A model generated the notes under the pieces. That model did not search any database, was not told where the DNA came from, and saw only the letters and a list, made by a program, of their open reading frames with translations. 64,000 nt of DNA from Paenibacillus catalpae (GTDB lineage: Bacteria; Bacillota; Bacilli; Paenibacillales; Paenibacillaceae), in the NCBI RefSeq assembly GCF_900112695.1, contig NZ_FOMT01000001.1, forward strand, positions 1,178,001 to 1,242,000, read 5' to 3'. Below are positions 8,398 to 16,383 of the stretch, piece after piece. Position 1 is the stretch's first letter, and each line of letters begins with the position of its first letter. A program made the translations under genes and the position numbers.

Positions 8398-8637
8398 TTA
8401 ATGTAATGTGATAGCTAGTATAAAAACAATTATGTAAATAGGATAATCTTCTTTCAAATCATTAAGATTCGTTTGAGCTCTCCTTGAGTTAATTCCATAT
8501 GCAATTAGAGCTAATAACCAAATCACAATTACGAAAGCTGTAATACTATTAATGAGTTTTTTGTATTTCTGAAAATATTTAATTTGTAGTAATGTAATAT
8601 TTGTAGCTACAATAATTACAAAAAATATCATTTCCAT
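8398..8637 (-). CDS. Small membrane protein, unknown
   Basis: A 79-residue protein with three hydrophobic stretches (about 2-18, 31-48 and 65-78) and a short polar loop containing a run of Arg. No known family is recognised. The ATG at 8637 is preceded by a weak GATAAAG-type site. Base composition is very AT rich like its neighbours. It could be a real small membrane protein or a fragment. Confidence 0.45.
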   Translation of the reverse strand: MEMIFFVIIVATNITLLQIKYFQKYKKLINSITAFVIVIWLLALIAYGINSRRAQTNLNDLKEDYPIYIIVFILAITLH

Positions 8638-8722
8638 TCTTTATCGTCCTTTAGCATAGATTTCTGATAACAACTTATTTGCGAATTTCGTAAATTCTCC
8701 ACAATTGAAGTATTCGCGAATT

Positions 8723-8820
8723 GATTAAGCTATCCTGCCCGTTAACGTAATAAAGCTGCCGGTTGCATGCCAGCAGCTTTATTCGTTTGGCTATTCAACT
8801 ATCGTACTGAGGGAGTTTAG
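8723..8820 (-). repeat. Repeat A, copy 6
   Basis: Left arm GCTATCCTGCCCGTTAACGT, perfect stem AAAGCTGC...GCAGCTTT, right arm starting CTATTCAACTATCGTACTGA, diverged after that. It lies about 100 bases past the stop of the flavin oxidoreductase gene. Confidence 0.78.
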
Positions 8821-8923
8821 TAAGTGGGAGACCCATATTTATATTGATCGTATAGTTCCTCCATTCGCCGTCACACCTTTTCCGGGCTGTTAGAAAAATT
8901 GCAATCTTGGTCTCTTTGTTCTA

Positions 8924-10105
8924 TCAGAGCATACTGGCGCTATCCCATGCCAGCTTCTTGGCTTTCCACGCAAGCTTTCCCGTGATGATAAAATTAAGTC
9001 CCCATTTGCGTGCCCAAACTAATCCGCGATTTTCCCCGAGGCCGATGGCGAAGACATCCATCATGGATTTGTGAACAGGCGCAGGACGGTCCTCCAGGTC
9101 GGCCAGCACGATTTTCCCGAGTCGAAGCGCCTGCATTCCACCTTCTTTGCACGTCATCTGATCCGCCTTGCCGGTACTCGAATCGACGATTCTCGTACAG
9201 TCGCCAATGCTATACACGCCCTGCGCCCCTTGAACGCGATAACATTGATCCACTTGTACTTGACCTTCGGGAGTAATCGGCAAGCCCATACCGCGAAGGG
9301 CCGGGTTCGGAATTAGTCCAATTGTCCACGTACATAAGCCGACCGCCAGACTATTGCCATTATTCAACGTCACCAATCCCGATTCCTCCCGCATCGCCTT
9401 GCAATCGTGATGTACGGTCACGCCGCATTCGCCGAGTGCTTGCTCGAGCTTCCGTCCGATTTTCTCCGGCCCTTCCGGAAACAGCCGCTTCCGCGCATTC
9501 AGCAAATAGACCGATACGTCGGACGGGATCAGCCCCAGCGCCAACGCTTCCTCCCGCATGGCGAGCGCCAGCTCGGCGGACGCCTCCATGCCGCTGATGC
9601 CCGCTCCCGCAACCGCGATGGTCATCAGTCGCTTACGCTCTTCGGGATTCGTCTCGCCGGCAGCCTTCCGCAGATTGTCACGCCACCGCTCCCGAATTTC
9701 TGCCGCGGCTTGCGGGTCGGTCAAGGCGATACCGCCTTGATCGGGGTTCGGCCGCCGAACGATGCTGCCGACCGCTACGACTAACAGGTCATAATGAATT
9801 TCGGAATCCTTTCCTTGCGCATCCGTATATCGAATCCGACGTTCCCCATTTTCCACGGACGTAACCGTGCCTTGCACAAATTCGACCCCTTCTGAACAAT
9901 AACGAGTCCAGGGAACCACTATCTCCTCCCCACTCGCTGCCGGCCGAAACATCATCACTTTGCGCACATGGCCGTGTTGCTTGTCGATCAGAACGAACCG
10001 AAGCCGCCGTCCATTCACCATGCCCTTGGTTGTTCCCTGTATAGCTTTGAGGGCTCCAAGCCCTGTGTGGCCGCCTCCGATGATTACGCATGTCAAGTCG
10101 TTCAT
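8924..10105 (-). CDS. NADH dehydrogenase-like FAD/NAD(P)-dependent oxidoreductase
   Basis: A 393-residue pyridine-nucleotide disulfide-type oxidoreductase of the NDH-2/AIF-like group. The N-terminus carries the FAD-binding fold (VIIGGGHTGLGALKAI), a second nucleotide-binding motif for NAD(P)H appears near residue 163 (IAVAGAGISGMEASAEL), and the FAD ribityl-contact motif is VYSIGDCTRI near 300. No CxxxxC redox pair is present, so it is not a thioredoxin-reductase type enzyme. It probably moves electrons from NAD(P)H to quinone or another acceptor at the membrane. The ATG at 10105 follows TGAGG by 4 bases. It stands alone, with repeat A copies on both sides. Confidence 0.85.
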   Translation of the reverse strand: MNDLTCVIIGGGHTGLGALKAIQGTTKGMVNGRRLRFVLIDKQHGHVRKVMMFRPAASGEEIVVPWTRYCSEGVEFVQGTVTSVENGERRIRYTDAQGKDSEIHYDLLVVAVGSIVRRPNPDQGGIALTDPQAAAEIRERWRDNLRKAAGETNPEERKRLMTIAVAGAGISGMEASAELALAMREEALALGLIPSDVSVYLLNARKRLFPEGPEKIGRKLEQALGECGVTVHHDCKAMREESGLVTLNNGNSLAVGLCTWTIGLIPNPALRGMGLPITPEGQVQVDQCYRVQGAQGVYSIGDCTRIVDSSTGKADQMTCKEGGMQALRLGKIVLADLEDRPAPVHKSMMDVFAIGLGENRGLVWARKWGLNFIITGKLAWKAKKLAWDSASML

Positions 10106-10234
10106 GTTTCCTCAGCTCCCTTTTCGTTTTGCACATATAACGATGGAGGGCTCTGATTTGTGACATCGGAAACGAACAATTGAGAAAACTTGCATGGGCC
10201 CGTTTAATCAGCCGTTCTTTCGTGCTAGTTTGTT

Positions 10235-10290
10235 GAGTAATCTGTCCGTTAGCTATGCAAGCAGAGCATGCTCTTTGGGAACTTAACGCC
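10235..10290 (-). repeat. Repeat A, degenerate copy 7
   Basis: A left arm resembling the repeat (AATCTGTCCGTTAGCTA) is followed by a short palindrome GAGCATGCTC and a fragment GAACTTAACG. Strongly diverged; identified mainly by position downstream of a minus-strand gene. Confidence 0.35.
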
Positions 10291-10314
10291 GCCCTCAGTC
10301 TACAACTTTATTTT

Positions 10315-10512
10315 TCATTTTTTCTTTTTGTTCAATTGTATTCTTACGAACTTATCAAGGTAGTCACTAATGGAGTCATAATGTTTGATACTAAACTTAT
10401 AAATTACAGTTTCTTCATCCTCGTATTCCTTATATAGATAAACAGGATATGCCATCAAATACCTCCCACCAAACAGGTAATGCTTATATTCTGCATACTT
10501 GGCAGTCTCCAT
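10315..10512 (-). CDS. Small hypothetical protein
   Basis: A 65-residue soluble protein with many Tyr, Lys and Glu residues (AEYKHYLFGGRYLMAYPVYL, then KEYEDEETVIYKF) and a basic tail NKKKK. No family recognised. The ATG at 10512 has AGGGG with an 8-base spacer, which supports real translation. Confidence 0.55.
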   Translation of the reverse strand: METAKYAEYKHYLFGGRYLMAYPVYLYKEYEDEETVIYKFSIKHYDSISDYLDKFVRIQLNKKKK

Positions 10513-10575
10513 AATCTATTCCCCTTTAATCGGAGCAAGAAATCGTTCGTAGTGATCAATATTTCCATAATATCA

Positions 10576-10668
10576 TGTTAAACAGCCATTTGTTCAGAAA
10601 AAGCCGCCGATCATAGATGCCGGCGGCCATAACCCTTTATTACGCTAAAGTTTTCCGATAGCTTAATG
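10576..10668 (-). repeat. Repeat A, copy 8
   Basis: Perfect GC stem GCCGCCG...CGGCGGC (10603-10627) preceded by AAAAA, left arm TTAAACAGCCATTTGTTCAG, right arm CGCTAAAGTTTTCCGATAGC. The right arm ends three bases from the stop codon of the next minus-strand gene. Confidence 0.8.
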
Positions 10669-10671
10669 CCT

Positions 10672-10866
10672 TCACTCATTTTCATAATTATCAATTTGCA
10701 CAATTTCCTTAACATCACAATAAGAAATGTACACAGGTTGTCTTCCTATATCAATCCAAAGTGAATATAATTCAGATCCTAGCCGTTTTATATCCGTAAG
10801 TTCACCAGCTAACTTCGTTCCATTCAAAAAAATGATCCTGTTGTGTTTACCTAGTTCCAAATCCAC
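10672..10866 (-). CDS. Small hypothetical protein
   Basis: A 64-residue protein predicted to be mostly beta strand (NRIIFLNGTKLAGELTDIKR, then YSLWIDIGRQPVYISYCDVK), which resembles a small barrel fold, but no family is recognised. The start is taken as GTG at 10866, 8 bases after AGGAG; a GTG three codons earlier overlaps that site. Its stop lies next to repeat A copy 8. Confidence 0.55.
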   Translation of the reverse strand: MDLELGKHNRIIFLNGTKLAGELTDIKRLGSELYSLWIDIGRQPVYISYCDVKEIVQIDNYENE

Positions 10867-10895
10867 GAATACCACTCCTAGATTACGAAACGAAA

Positions 10896-10928
10896 GCTGA
10901 ACTAAAGTTCCTACGTTAGTTCAACGCC
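10896..10928 (-). repeat. Repeat A, right-arm half copy 9
   Basis: Only the arm GAACTAAAGTTCCTACGTTAG is present, with inner dyad AACTAA/TTAGTT. It lies about 105 bases downstream of the aminotransferase stop. Confidence 0.6.
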
Positions 10929-11033
10929 GCGACACGAACTAATATATAACGTTCACTGTCCAGAACTCATTTTTCATCCTAATGCTTTATTATCCCATAA
11001 CACGAGAAGCTCAGGAGTCGGGAACTCGACTAC

Positions 11034-12335
11034 TTATCTAATACTGCCACCCAGAATCTTCTTGATACTTATTAATTGAACACATACGCATAACACGTTA
11101 ATTGCTAATTTGAGTTCATGAATTGAGGGGAAAGTAGGAGCAATTCGAATATTCCGATCTCTCGGGTCTTTTCCGTAAGGATATGTAGCTCCTGCGTTCG
11201 TTAATGTGACCCCAATTTGGGCGGCCATATTTACAACTTCTTTTGCACAACCGTCCAACGTGTTAAGACTAATGAAATAGCCTCCATTGGGTTTACTCCA
11301 CACGGCAATATTTTTTCCGCCTAAATCCACTTCAAGATGATGCAAAACCAAATCAAATTTAGGTTTAATAATAGCAGCTTGCTTTTTCATATGAACATTC
11401 AAATTATCCAGACTTTGCAAAAAACGAACGTGCCGAAGTTGGTTAATCTTATCCGGACCAATGGTTTGAATTCCAAGTTGTTTTTTTATTGAATTCACAT
11501 TTTCTTCGCTGGTTGCCAACATCGCAACGCCTGAGCCAGGAAACGTAATTTTGGAAGTAGAACTAAACATATAAACGCGGTTAGGATATCCAGCAGTTTT
11601 GCAAGCTGCAAGGATATTTTTTAACTGATCTGGCGTATCGGTTAGATGGTGAACTGTATATGCATCATCCCAAAATATGCGAAAATCCCTTGCTTTTGTC
11701 TTCATGCAGGAGAGCCTATCAACTATCTCATCAGAGTATGTGGTTCCATCAGGGTTGCTATACTTGGGAACGCACCAAATACCTTTAATGGAATCGTCTT
11801 CTCTTACAAGCATTTCAATGGTATCCATATCCGGGCCATCGTGATTCATGTCTATGGTTATCATCTCAATATTTAAAAGTTCGCATATCGCAAAATGCCT
11901 GTCATAGCCGGGACTTGGGCAAAGAAATTTAACTTTCGGGAGTTTCCCCCATGGCATTTCACCTTTTCTGACTCCGAATAGCATCGCTCTGGATAGAGTA
12001 TCGAACATCATATTCAGACTGGAATTTCCACCGAGAATGATTTCTTTTGTACTCACTCCAAGTATCTGAGCAAATAATTCCTTCGCTTCGAGTATCCCGT
12101 CAACTCCTCCATAATTGCGACAGTCCGCACCATCTATAGCTATTATTTGTTCATCAGATTTCAATATATCAAGCATTTCCATGGAAAGCTCAAGCTGTTC
12201 AGGACAAGGTTTCCCTCTGGACATATCCAATTTCAGATTCTGACTCTTGAACTCATTGTATTTTTCCTGTAACTCTTGATAAAGATCCTTTAGTTGATCT
12301 GTACCTAATTTTAAAAAATCGGTTCCAAATTCCAT
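11034..12335 (-). CDS. Aspartate aminotransferase-like PLP enzyme (MocR-independent class I family)
   Basis: A 433-residue fold-type I aminotransferase of the Asp_aminotransf family (about 420-430 residues). It contains the N-terminal substrate loop LDMSRGKPCPEQLELS, the glycine-rich GVDGILEAK stretch, the Tyr/Asp region PKYSNPDGTTYSDE and IFWDDAYTVHH, and the PLP lysine Lys262 in SSTSKITFPGSG. It would transfer amino groups from an amino acid to a 2-oxo acid in the cytosol; substrate not readable. The ATG at 12335 is chosen since the alignment begins there and GGGAG is 9 bases upstream; the 17-residue extension lacks a site. The gene is monocistronic and flanked by repeat A copies. Confidence 0.88.
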   Translation of the reverse strand: MEFGTDFLKLGTDQLKDLYQELQEKYNEFKSQNLKLDMSRGKPCPEQLELSMEMLDILKSDEQIIAIDGADCRNYGGVDGILEAKELFAQILGVSTKEIILGGNSSLNMMFDTLSRAMLFGVRKGEMPWGKLPKVKFLCPSPGYDRHFAICELLNIEMITIDMNHDGPDMDTIEMLVREDDSIKGIWCVPKYSNPDGTTYSDEIVDRLSCMKTKARDFRIFWDDAYTVHHLTDTPDQLKNILAACKTAGYPNRVYMFSSTSKITFPGSGVAMLATSEENVNSIKKQLGIQTIGPDKINQLRHVRFLQSLDNLNVHMKKQAAIIKPKFDLVLHHLEVDLGGKNIAVWSKPNGGYFISLNTLDGCAKEVVNMAAQIGVTLTNAGATYPYGKDPRDRNIRIAPTFPSIHELKLAINVLCVCVQLISIKKILGGSIR

Positions 12336-12382
12336 TTCCCCACTCTCCCACACATGCGTTTTGCAAATTATACCATATTTAT

Positions 12383-12478
12383 GCAAGATAACTGCCCTTT
12401 ACTTCAACAAAAGCTGCAGCGGATCCTCCGATCTACTGCAGCTTTTTTGATTAAGCTAATGTTTCCCGTTAGTTTAAT
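12383..12478 (-). repeat. Repeat A, copy 10
   Basis: Left arm GATAACTGCCCTTTACTTCA, perfect stem AAGCTGCAG...CTGCAGCTT followed by TTTT on the plus strand and AAAA on the other side, right arm GCTAATGTTTCCCGTTAGTT. Full-length copy between the gene at 12567 and the aminotransferase 5' end. Confidence 0.85.
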
Positions 12479-12566
12479 CCCTGAATGTCTCACGAAATTG
12501 GTTTGCCCATTATTCATTAAACATTGTTTCTGTTTACTTAACGATTATGACAATTCACAATATTAA

Positions 12567-13061
12567 TCAAAAGAATTTCGATATTCTATCATTGGCAATG
12601 CTTTCGTCCAGTATTCGCTGTCCATCTTTTCCAAACACTTGTATGGGCCCGGGCTTCTTACTCACAATCATGAATGAAAAGACCTTATTCGCATCGAGAT
12701 GCAAGGTTTCAGGTTGCTCATCGTCAATTTGTATATTACGGACATGGTTGATGTTGTAAATCCCATGCAGCAACAGACTTTTTTCTAACGTTAGAAAATA
12801 ATAATGAACAGGATCGGAACTAACTGATATCAAATCTTGCCCCTCAAAGTCGTATGCCCCTCTTACATACCAGCCTAATAAGCCCTTTTTAATATATAAA
12901 CAATAAATTTTCATAGTATTATCAATCTTGAAAGAAACAGCTTCTCGGTTTTTAATCAATAACTTGTCAGTTCCAGCTATCTCTTGAAAACGTTTAACTT
13001 GTTGATTGTTATCTTTGTTTTTCGTAATAAGTGAGTGTATAGCAAGCTGATCTTCCTTCAT
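12567..13061 (-). CDS. Hypothetical protein
   Basis: A 164-residue soluble protein with no recognised family. The sequence alternates short beta-like strands (MKIYCLYIKKGLLGWYVRGA, HYYFLTLEKSLLLHGIYNI) and a polar C-terminus ending in FGKDGQRILDES. No signal peptide or membrane helix. ATG at 13061 with only a weak AGGG upstream. Low-GC codon use matches its neighbours. Single gene with repeat A copy 10 about 90 bases after its stop. Confidence 0.6.
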   Translation of the reverse strand: MKEDQLAIHSLITKNKDNNQQVKRFQEIAGTDKLLIKNREAVSFKIDNTMKIYCLYIKKGLLGWYVRGAYDFEGQDLISVSSDPVHYYFLTLEKSLLLHGIYNINHVRNIQIDDEQPETLHLDANKVFSFMIVSKKPGPIQVFGKDGQRILDESIANDRISKFF

Positions 13062-13214
13062 TTGAATGTGCCCTACTCTCTTAATTATGAATCAATAAAT
13101 ATGAATCCTTAATCCCCAATATTCGCCAAAGATCTCAACTACAAGACGGTCGTGACTAGATTCGTTCTCATCGAACTTCCAAGGACAAGCCCAACATTAT
13201 ACTAACACATATTG

Positions 13215-13306
13215 GGACTAAACTGCCCTTTGGTGAGAAAAAGGCAGCTCATCATGTGAGAGCTGCCGTAGATCTTTACTGAGCTAATGTGTCCCGTTAG
13301 CTGAAT
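13215..13306 (-). repeat. Repeat A, copy 11
   Basis: Perfect 8-base stem GGCAGCTC/GAGCTGCC (13243-13267) preceded by AAAAA; left arm GACTAAACTGCCCTTTGGTG, right arm GAGCTAATGTGTCCCGTTAG. It lies 13 bases past the stop of the next gene. Confidence 0.85.
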
Positions 13307-13318
13307 GAACTTTGCAGG

Positions 13319-13720
13319 TCACTTATCTTTTATTCGATCTACTAATACTTGGACATGATTCTCTAACTCTTGACTATTTATTGCATCGATCTCTTTATCA
13401 CCAACAAAAATGCTTAGATATTTCCAAAAAACTATTAATTGATTAGATTCGTTTAGAAACACAAAATCCATCCAACCATCAGCAACTGGCTCATTATTAG
13501 AATTAAAGATCATAATGCCTGAAAACCTGTCTAATGAACCATCTAAATATGTTAGATCTTCTCCCTCAATACAACTGTCAGACCAATCAAAACGTAGTTC
13601 ACCTGTAAATTTATGATAATGCATTAAGTCATTAATTAGCTGCTCTTCAACGAAACCTTGAAGTTGCTTTCCCATACTAATAGACATGCCCATATCATAA
13701 TAATTGGGTTTTACAGCCAA
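13319..13720 (-). CDS. Orphan protein, paralogue of the gene at 15367
   Basis: A 133-residue soluble protein sharing a clear core with the gene at 15367: RFDWSDSCIEG, then YLDG, then F-S-x-I-M, FN-x-N and ADGWM. The acidic and aromatic core suggests a small alpha/beta domain. No family is recognised. The start is TTG at 13720 just after AAGGGGG, or possibly the later ATG at Met10, since the spacing to TTG is short. It has about 30 extra C-terminal residues compared with its paralogue. Confidence 0.65.
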   Translation of the reverse strand: MAVKPNYYDMGMSISMGKQLQGFVEEQLINDLMHYHKFTGELRFDWSDSCIEGEDLTYLDGSLDRFSGIMIFNSNNEPVADGWMDFVFLNESNQLIVFWKYLSIFVGDKEIDAINSQELENHVQVLVDRIKDK

Positions 13721-13790
13721 CTTCCCCCTTAAAGCAAATATCTCTTAGAACGCTTTATTTACGAGTTTTACTCACTGGAGTATTCGCTAA

Positions 13791-13890
13791 GAGATTAAAC
13801 TATCCTGCCCTTTACTTCAACAAAAAAACGCAGCCGAACGTAATATGCCGGCTGCTTTCATGTTGCTGAACTATCGTTCTCCGTTAGTTT
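13791..13890 (-). repeat. Repeat A, copy 12
   Basis: The best-kept full copy: left arm AACTATCCTGCCCTTTACTT, run of seven A, hairpin CGCAGCCG...CGGCTGC, right arm GAACTATCGTTCTCCGTTAG. Left and right arms are direct repeats of about 20 bases. It lies 31 bases past the stop of the glycosyltransferase gene. Confidence 0.88.
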
Positions 13891-13920
13891 CGCTTTTCCG
13901 ATTTATCAATAACAACGCCT

Positions 13921-14931
13921 CTATCTTAATCCTAGAAGCTTGGCCTTTCGCCGGTTCCACAACGTATTTTTCCTAATTTTGTACAAGTTGTTGTCGAGAA
14001 CCTTTTGGTACAGCTTCAGAACCGAGTCCGTCAAGATAATATCGGAGTAGCGTGTTCTGACATAACGCCGGAGCTTTCGGGCCGCAGGCAGTCTCTTGCG
14101 GTTCTTGACCTTCTCCGCCATGTCTGAGGTCGTACGGCACAGTAGCTGCGGCATGCCCCGAAGCACCTCAGCGACGCCGCCTTTCCGGAAGCCGAGCACG
14201 GGCGTGCCACTCGCCATCGATTCGACGAGGACTAGACCGAAAGGTTCATCCCACGTCGAGGTGAACAGGACGAAGCTGGCGTTGGCGAGCAATTGGCGTT
14301 TGCGGTCACCGCCGACAACGCCGACATAGCGGATGTTTTTGCCCAGATGCGGCTTGATTTTGGAGTTGTAATATTTCTTGTCGTTCAGCGTCCCGGCGAT
14401 GATGAGCTGCTTTCCCGTTTCCTTTGCGACCTTGATGGCCAGGTGAACGCCCTTTTTCTTGATCAGTCTCCCCAGGAAGAGCATGTAGTTCTGCTTGGTG
14501 GTCCTGAACGTGTAATCGTCCATGCGAATGCCGTTGTGGACGGCATAGCCTCTTCGTTTCCCGTATTTGCGCAGGATGAATTTGCTGACATAGACCGGAA
14601 TCTGAATACGGCTATCGCTTCCTTGGGAATGTGACTGGCCGATGGTGGGAATCGGCGGATTCGCCTTGGCGACGATGCCGTAATGATCATGTATGATGTC
14701 CACGTTGGGCGGGAGGTTTTTAATGATGAAGTCGAGCTGTTCTTTTCGATCGTTTGATTCGTATTCGAACGTTCGGGTCGCGTTCGAGCTCGACCCTTTC
14801 TTGGCGAACAGAAACACCTCGTGTCCCCTTTTGACCAATTCTTCCGTCAAATAATGAACCTCACGCTGCGTGCCCCCGTAATCCTTAGGCGGGACAGGAA
14901 TCGTATTCGTCGAGATTAGAGCAATTCTCAA
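13921..14931 (-). CDS. Glycosyltransferase family 4
   Basis: A 336-residue GT-B fold glycosyltransferase. The N-terminal acceptor domain starts MRIALISTNTIPVPPKDYGG with GTQREVHYLTEEL; the C-terminal nucleotide-sugar domain carries LFLGRLIKKKGVHLAIKVAK and EPFGLVLVESMASGTPVLGF, which contains the donor-binding E-x7-E element. The protein has a basic tail (RKNTLWNRRKAK). It would move a sugar from a nucleotide donor to an unknown acceptor in the cytosol or at the membrane surface. Start TTG at 14931 after GAGGG. It stands alone between two paralogous orphan genes; GC content is higher than in the flanks, suggesting separate origin. Confidence 0.88.
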   Translation of the reverse strand: MRIALISTNTIPVPPKDYGGTQREVHYLTEELVKRGHEVFLFAKKGSSSNATRTFEYESNDRKEQLDFIIKNLPPNVDIIHDHYGIVAKANPPIPTIGQSHSQGSDSRIQIPVYVSKFILRKYGKRRGYAVHNGIRMDDYTFRTTKQNYMLFLGRLIKKKGVHLAIKVAKETGKQLIIAGTLNDKKYYNSKIKPHLGKNIRYVGVVGGDRKRQLLANASFVLFTSTWDEPFGLVLVESMASGTPVLGFRKGGVAEVLRGMPQLLCRTTSDMAEKVKNRKRLPAARKLRRYVRTRYSDIILTDSVLKLYQKVLDNNLYKIRKNTLWNRRKAKLLGLR

Positions 14932-15059
14932 ATATCCCTCAGCTCCTTAGGTAAGTGTATTCCATAGGCATTCTTTGTAGGATATGAACAGACTCCAGAG
15001 CAGGGCACGGCTAGTTCATCAATTTGGTGGTATGCTAAAACTGGCCTTACAAAAGGATC

Positions 15060-15118
15060 ATTAACGTAAACGACTGCTTCCCTGTCTTATTATGCTAAAG
15101 TTTCCCGATAGCGTAATA
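15060..15118 (-). repeat. Repeat A, partial copy 13
   Basis: Only a short left-arm remnant (ATTAACGTAAACGACTGC) and the right arm TATGCTAAAGTTTCCCGATAG remain. The right arm matches copy 8 closely. The stretch 14932-15059 around it holds no supported gene. Confidence 0.6.
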
Positions 15119-15209
15119 ACCTGACTTATAATCTATGGTACGGGTCACCATAATGTATCTAAGCACAAAGTAAAGTTTAACCATAACGTTTACATCAGTA
15201 TATAAAGAC

Positions 15210-15242
15210 GAAACCACTCCTGAGTATGGAGTGGTTTCTTTG
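15210..15242. terminator. Intrinsic terminator between repeat A copy 13 and the orphan gene
   Basis: Perfect 11-base stem GAAACCACTCC/GGAGTGGTTTC (15210-15220 and 15228-15238) with a 7-base loop. On the minus strand it follows the orphan gene ending at 15367. Confidence 0.75.
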
Positions 15243-15366
15243 GATAGAACTTTTCTTTTATTGAAACCTTTACGTCATGACAATAGTTGGTCTATATATT
15301 TCAATTTGAATTGGTCAGGCAATTGATTATAAATATGTAATGGTATTCCACACTCACTCTTTAATG

Positions 15367-15699
15367 CTATGTCTTGACCATGTCTTGACCACCTTGAAAT
15401 TTGTCAAGAAACTCCCAGTACGCAATAAATATATCATCTTCGTGTATAAACTCCATCCACCCATCAGCAATTAGTTCGTCATTAGCATTAAAAACCATAA
15501 TATTAGAGAAATTCTCTACCGCACCATCTAAGTATTTGGTTAAATGCCCTTCTATACAACAATCAGACCAATCGAATCTATATTCACTTTGAATAATTCC
15601 ATAAAATTTTAAGTCCTCAGATAATTGCCTTACTACTTCCGACTTCAATTTTTCACCCATACAGTCAGCAAAACTTAAGTTTTTAGAATCTGGCTTCAC
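15367..15699 (-). CDS. Orphan protein, paralogue of the gene at 13319
   Basis: A 110-residue soluble protein. Shared core with the gene at 13319: YRFDWSDCCIEG, KYLDG, F-S-N-I-M-V-F-N, ADGWMEF and a final AYWEFLDKF. Start is GTG at 15699 with GGGGGG and a 7-base spacer. Function unknown; two copies around one glycosyltransferase suggest a small local duplication, with the TYLDG and ADGWM blocks as the most conserved points. Confidence 0.68.
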   Translation of the reverse strand: MKPDSKNLSFADCMGEKLKSEVVRQLSEDLKFYGIIQSEYRFDWSDCCIEGHLTKYLDGAVENFSNIMVFNANDELIADGWMEFIHEDDIFIAYWEFLDKFQGGQDMVKT

Positions 15700-15730
15700 T
15701 TGATTTCCCCCCTAATAAATAAACTCGTGC

Positions 15731-16240
15731 TTAACTATTATCAAGTTGAATTGCAATAAATTCTTTAAATTTTTGTATACTCATTTTTCGAATCGTCTTA
15801 TCGTCAATGATTAAAACATAATCCATACCAGTTGCCACAGAATAGAAATCATGAGAATCGCATCTTTATAGTCTTCAATGGCTTTCTCCAGTGCTATTTG
15901 TGTATAGGTGTCTAAATGACTTGTCGGTTCATTAAGAAGCAATACGTTTGCTTAACTGGCAGAAATTTTAGTCAATTGAAGCATATTTTTTCTCCGCCAG
16001 ATAAAGATTCTATCTTTTGATTAACAATTTCTCCTTCAACCTTCAAAGCAATACTTTGAAATATATGATCTAATCTCTTCATAAGTTTTAAACCCAGCAT
16101 CGATGAATTCTTCTAGTATTGTATTAGAATCTTTTAGCATTTCGCCTTGAATCTGAGATAAATAAGCCACTTTAACATCAGCATTTATTTGAATTGAATC
16201 ATAATTATTGTTAAAGATTTCTCGGAGCAAGCGTTTCCAT
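15731..16240 (-). pseudogene. Decayed ABC-F ATPase gene (C-terminal half)
   Basis: The minus strand encodes, across several frames, the second ATPase half of an ABC-F protein (ribosome-protection/antibiotic resistance family). Readable pieces are LLREIFNNN (just after a lost Walker A), VAYLSQIQGEML, the signature LSGGE, then LQLTKIS, the Walker B LLLNEPTSHLD and the tail DYVLIIDDKTIRKM. Damage: a missing A in an A-run after LSGGE, a TAA nonsense codon before the Walker B, and a 10-base loss at the H-switch that removed the His. The N-terminal half is absent. ABC-F assignment is from the spaced motifs; exact subfamily is not readable. Confidence 0.75.
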
Positions 16241-16383
16241 AGATTCTATATTTTGACAGGTTGAAAACCTGGTAAATATACAACATCATATAGTAGGGCG
16301 TTTGTCAAATTGACAATGTGTCCGAATACGATGCGGGTAAGCCGTGGGCGCACCGGATCGAAAAATAAGGAGGATTTTCATTT

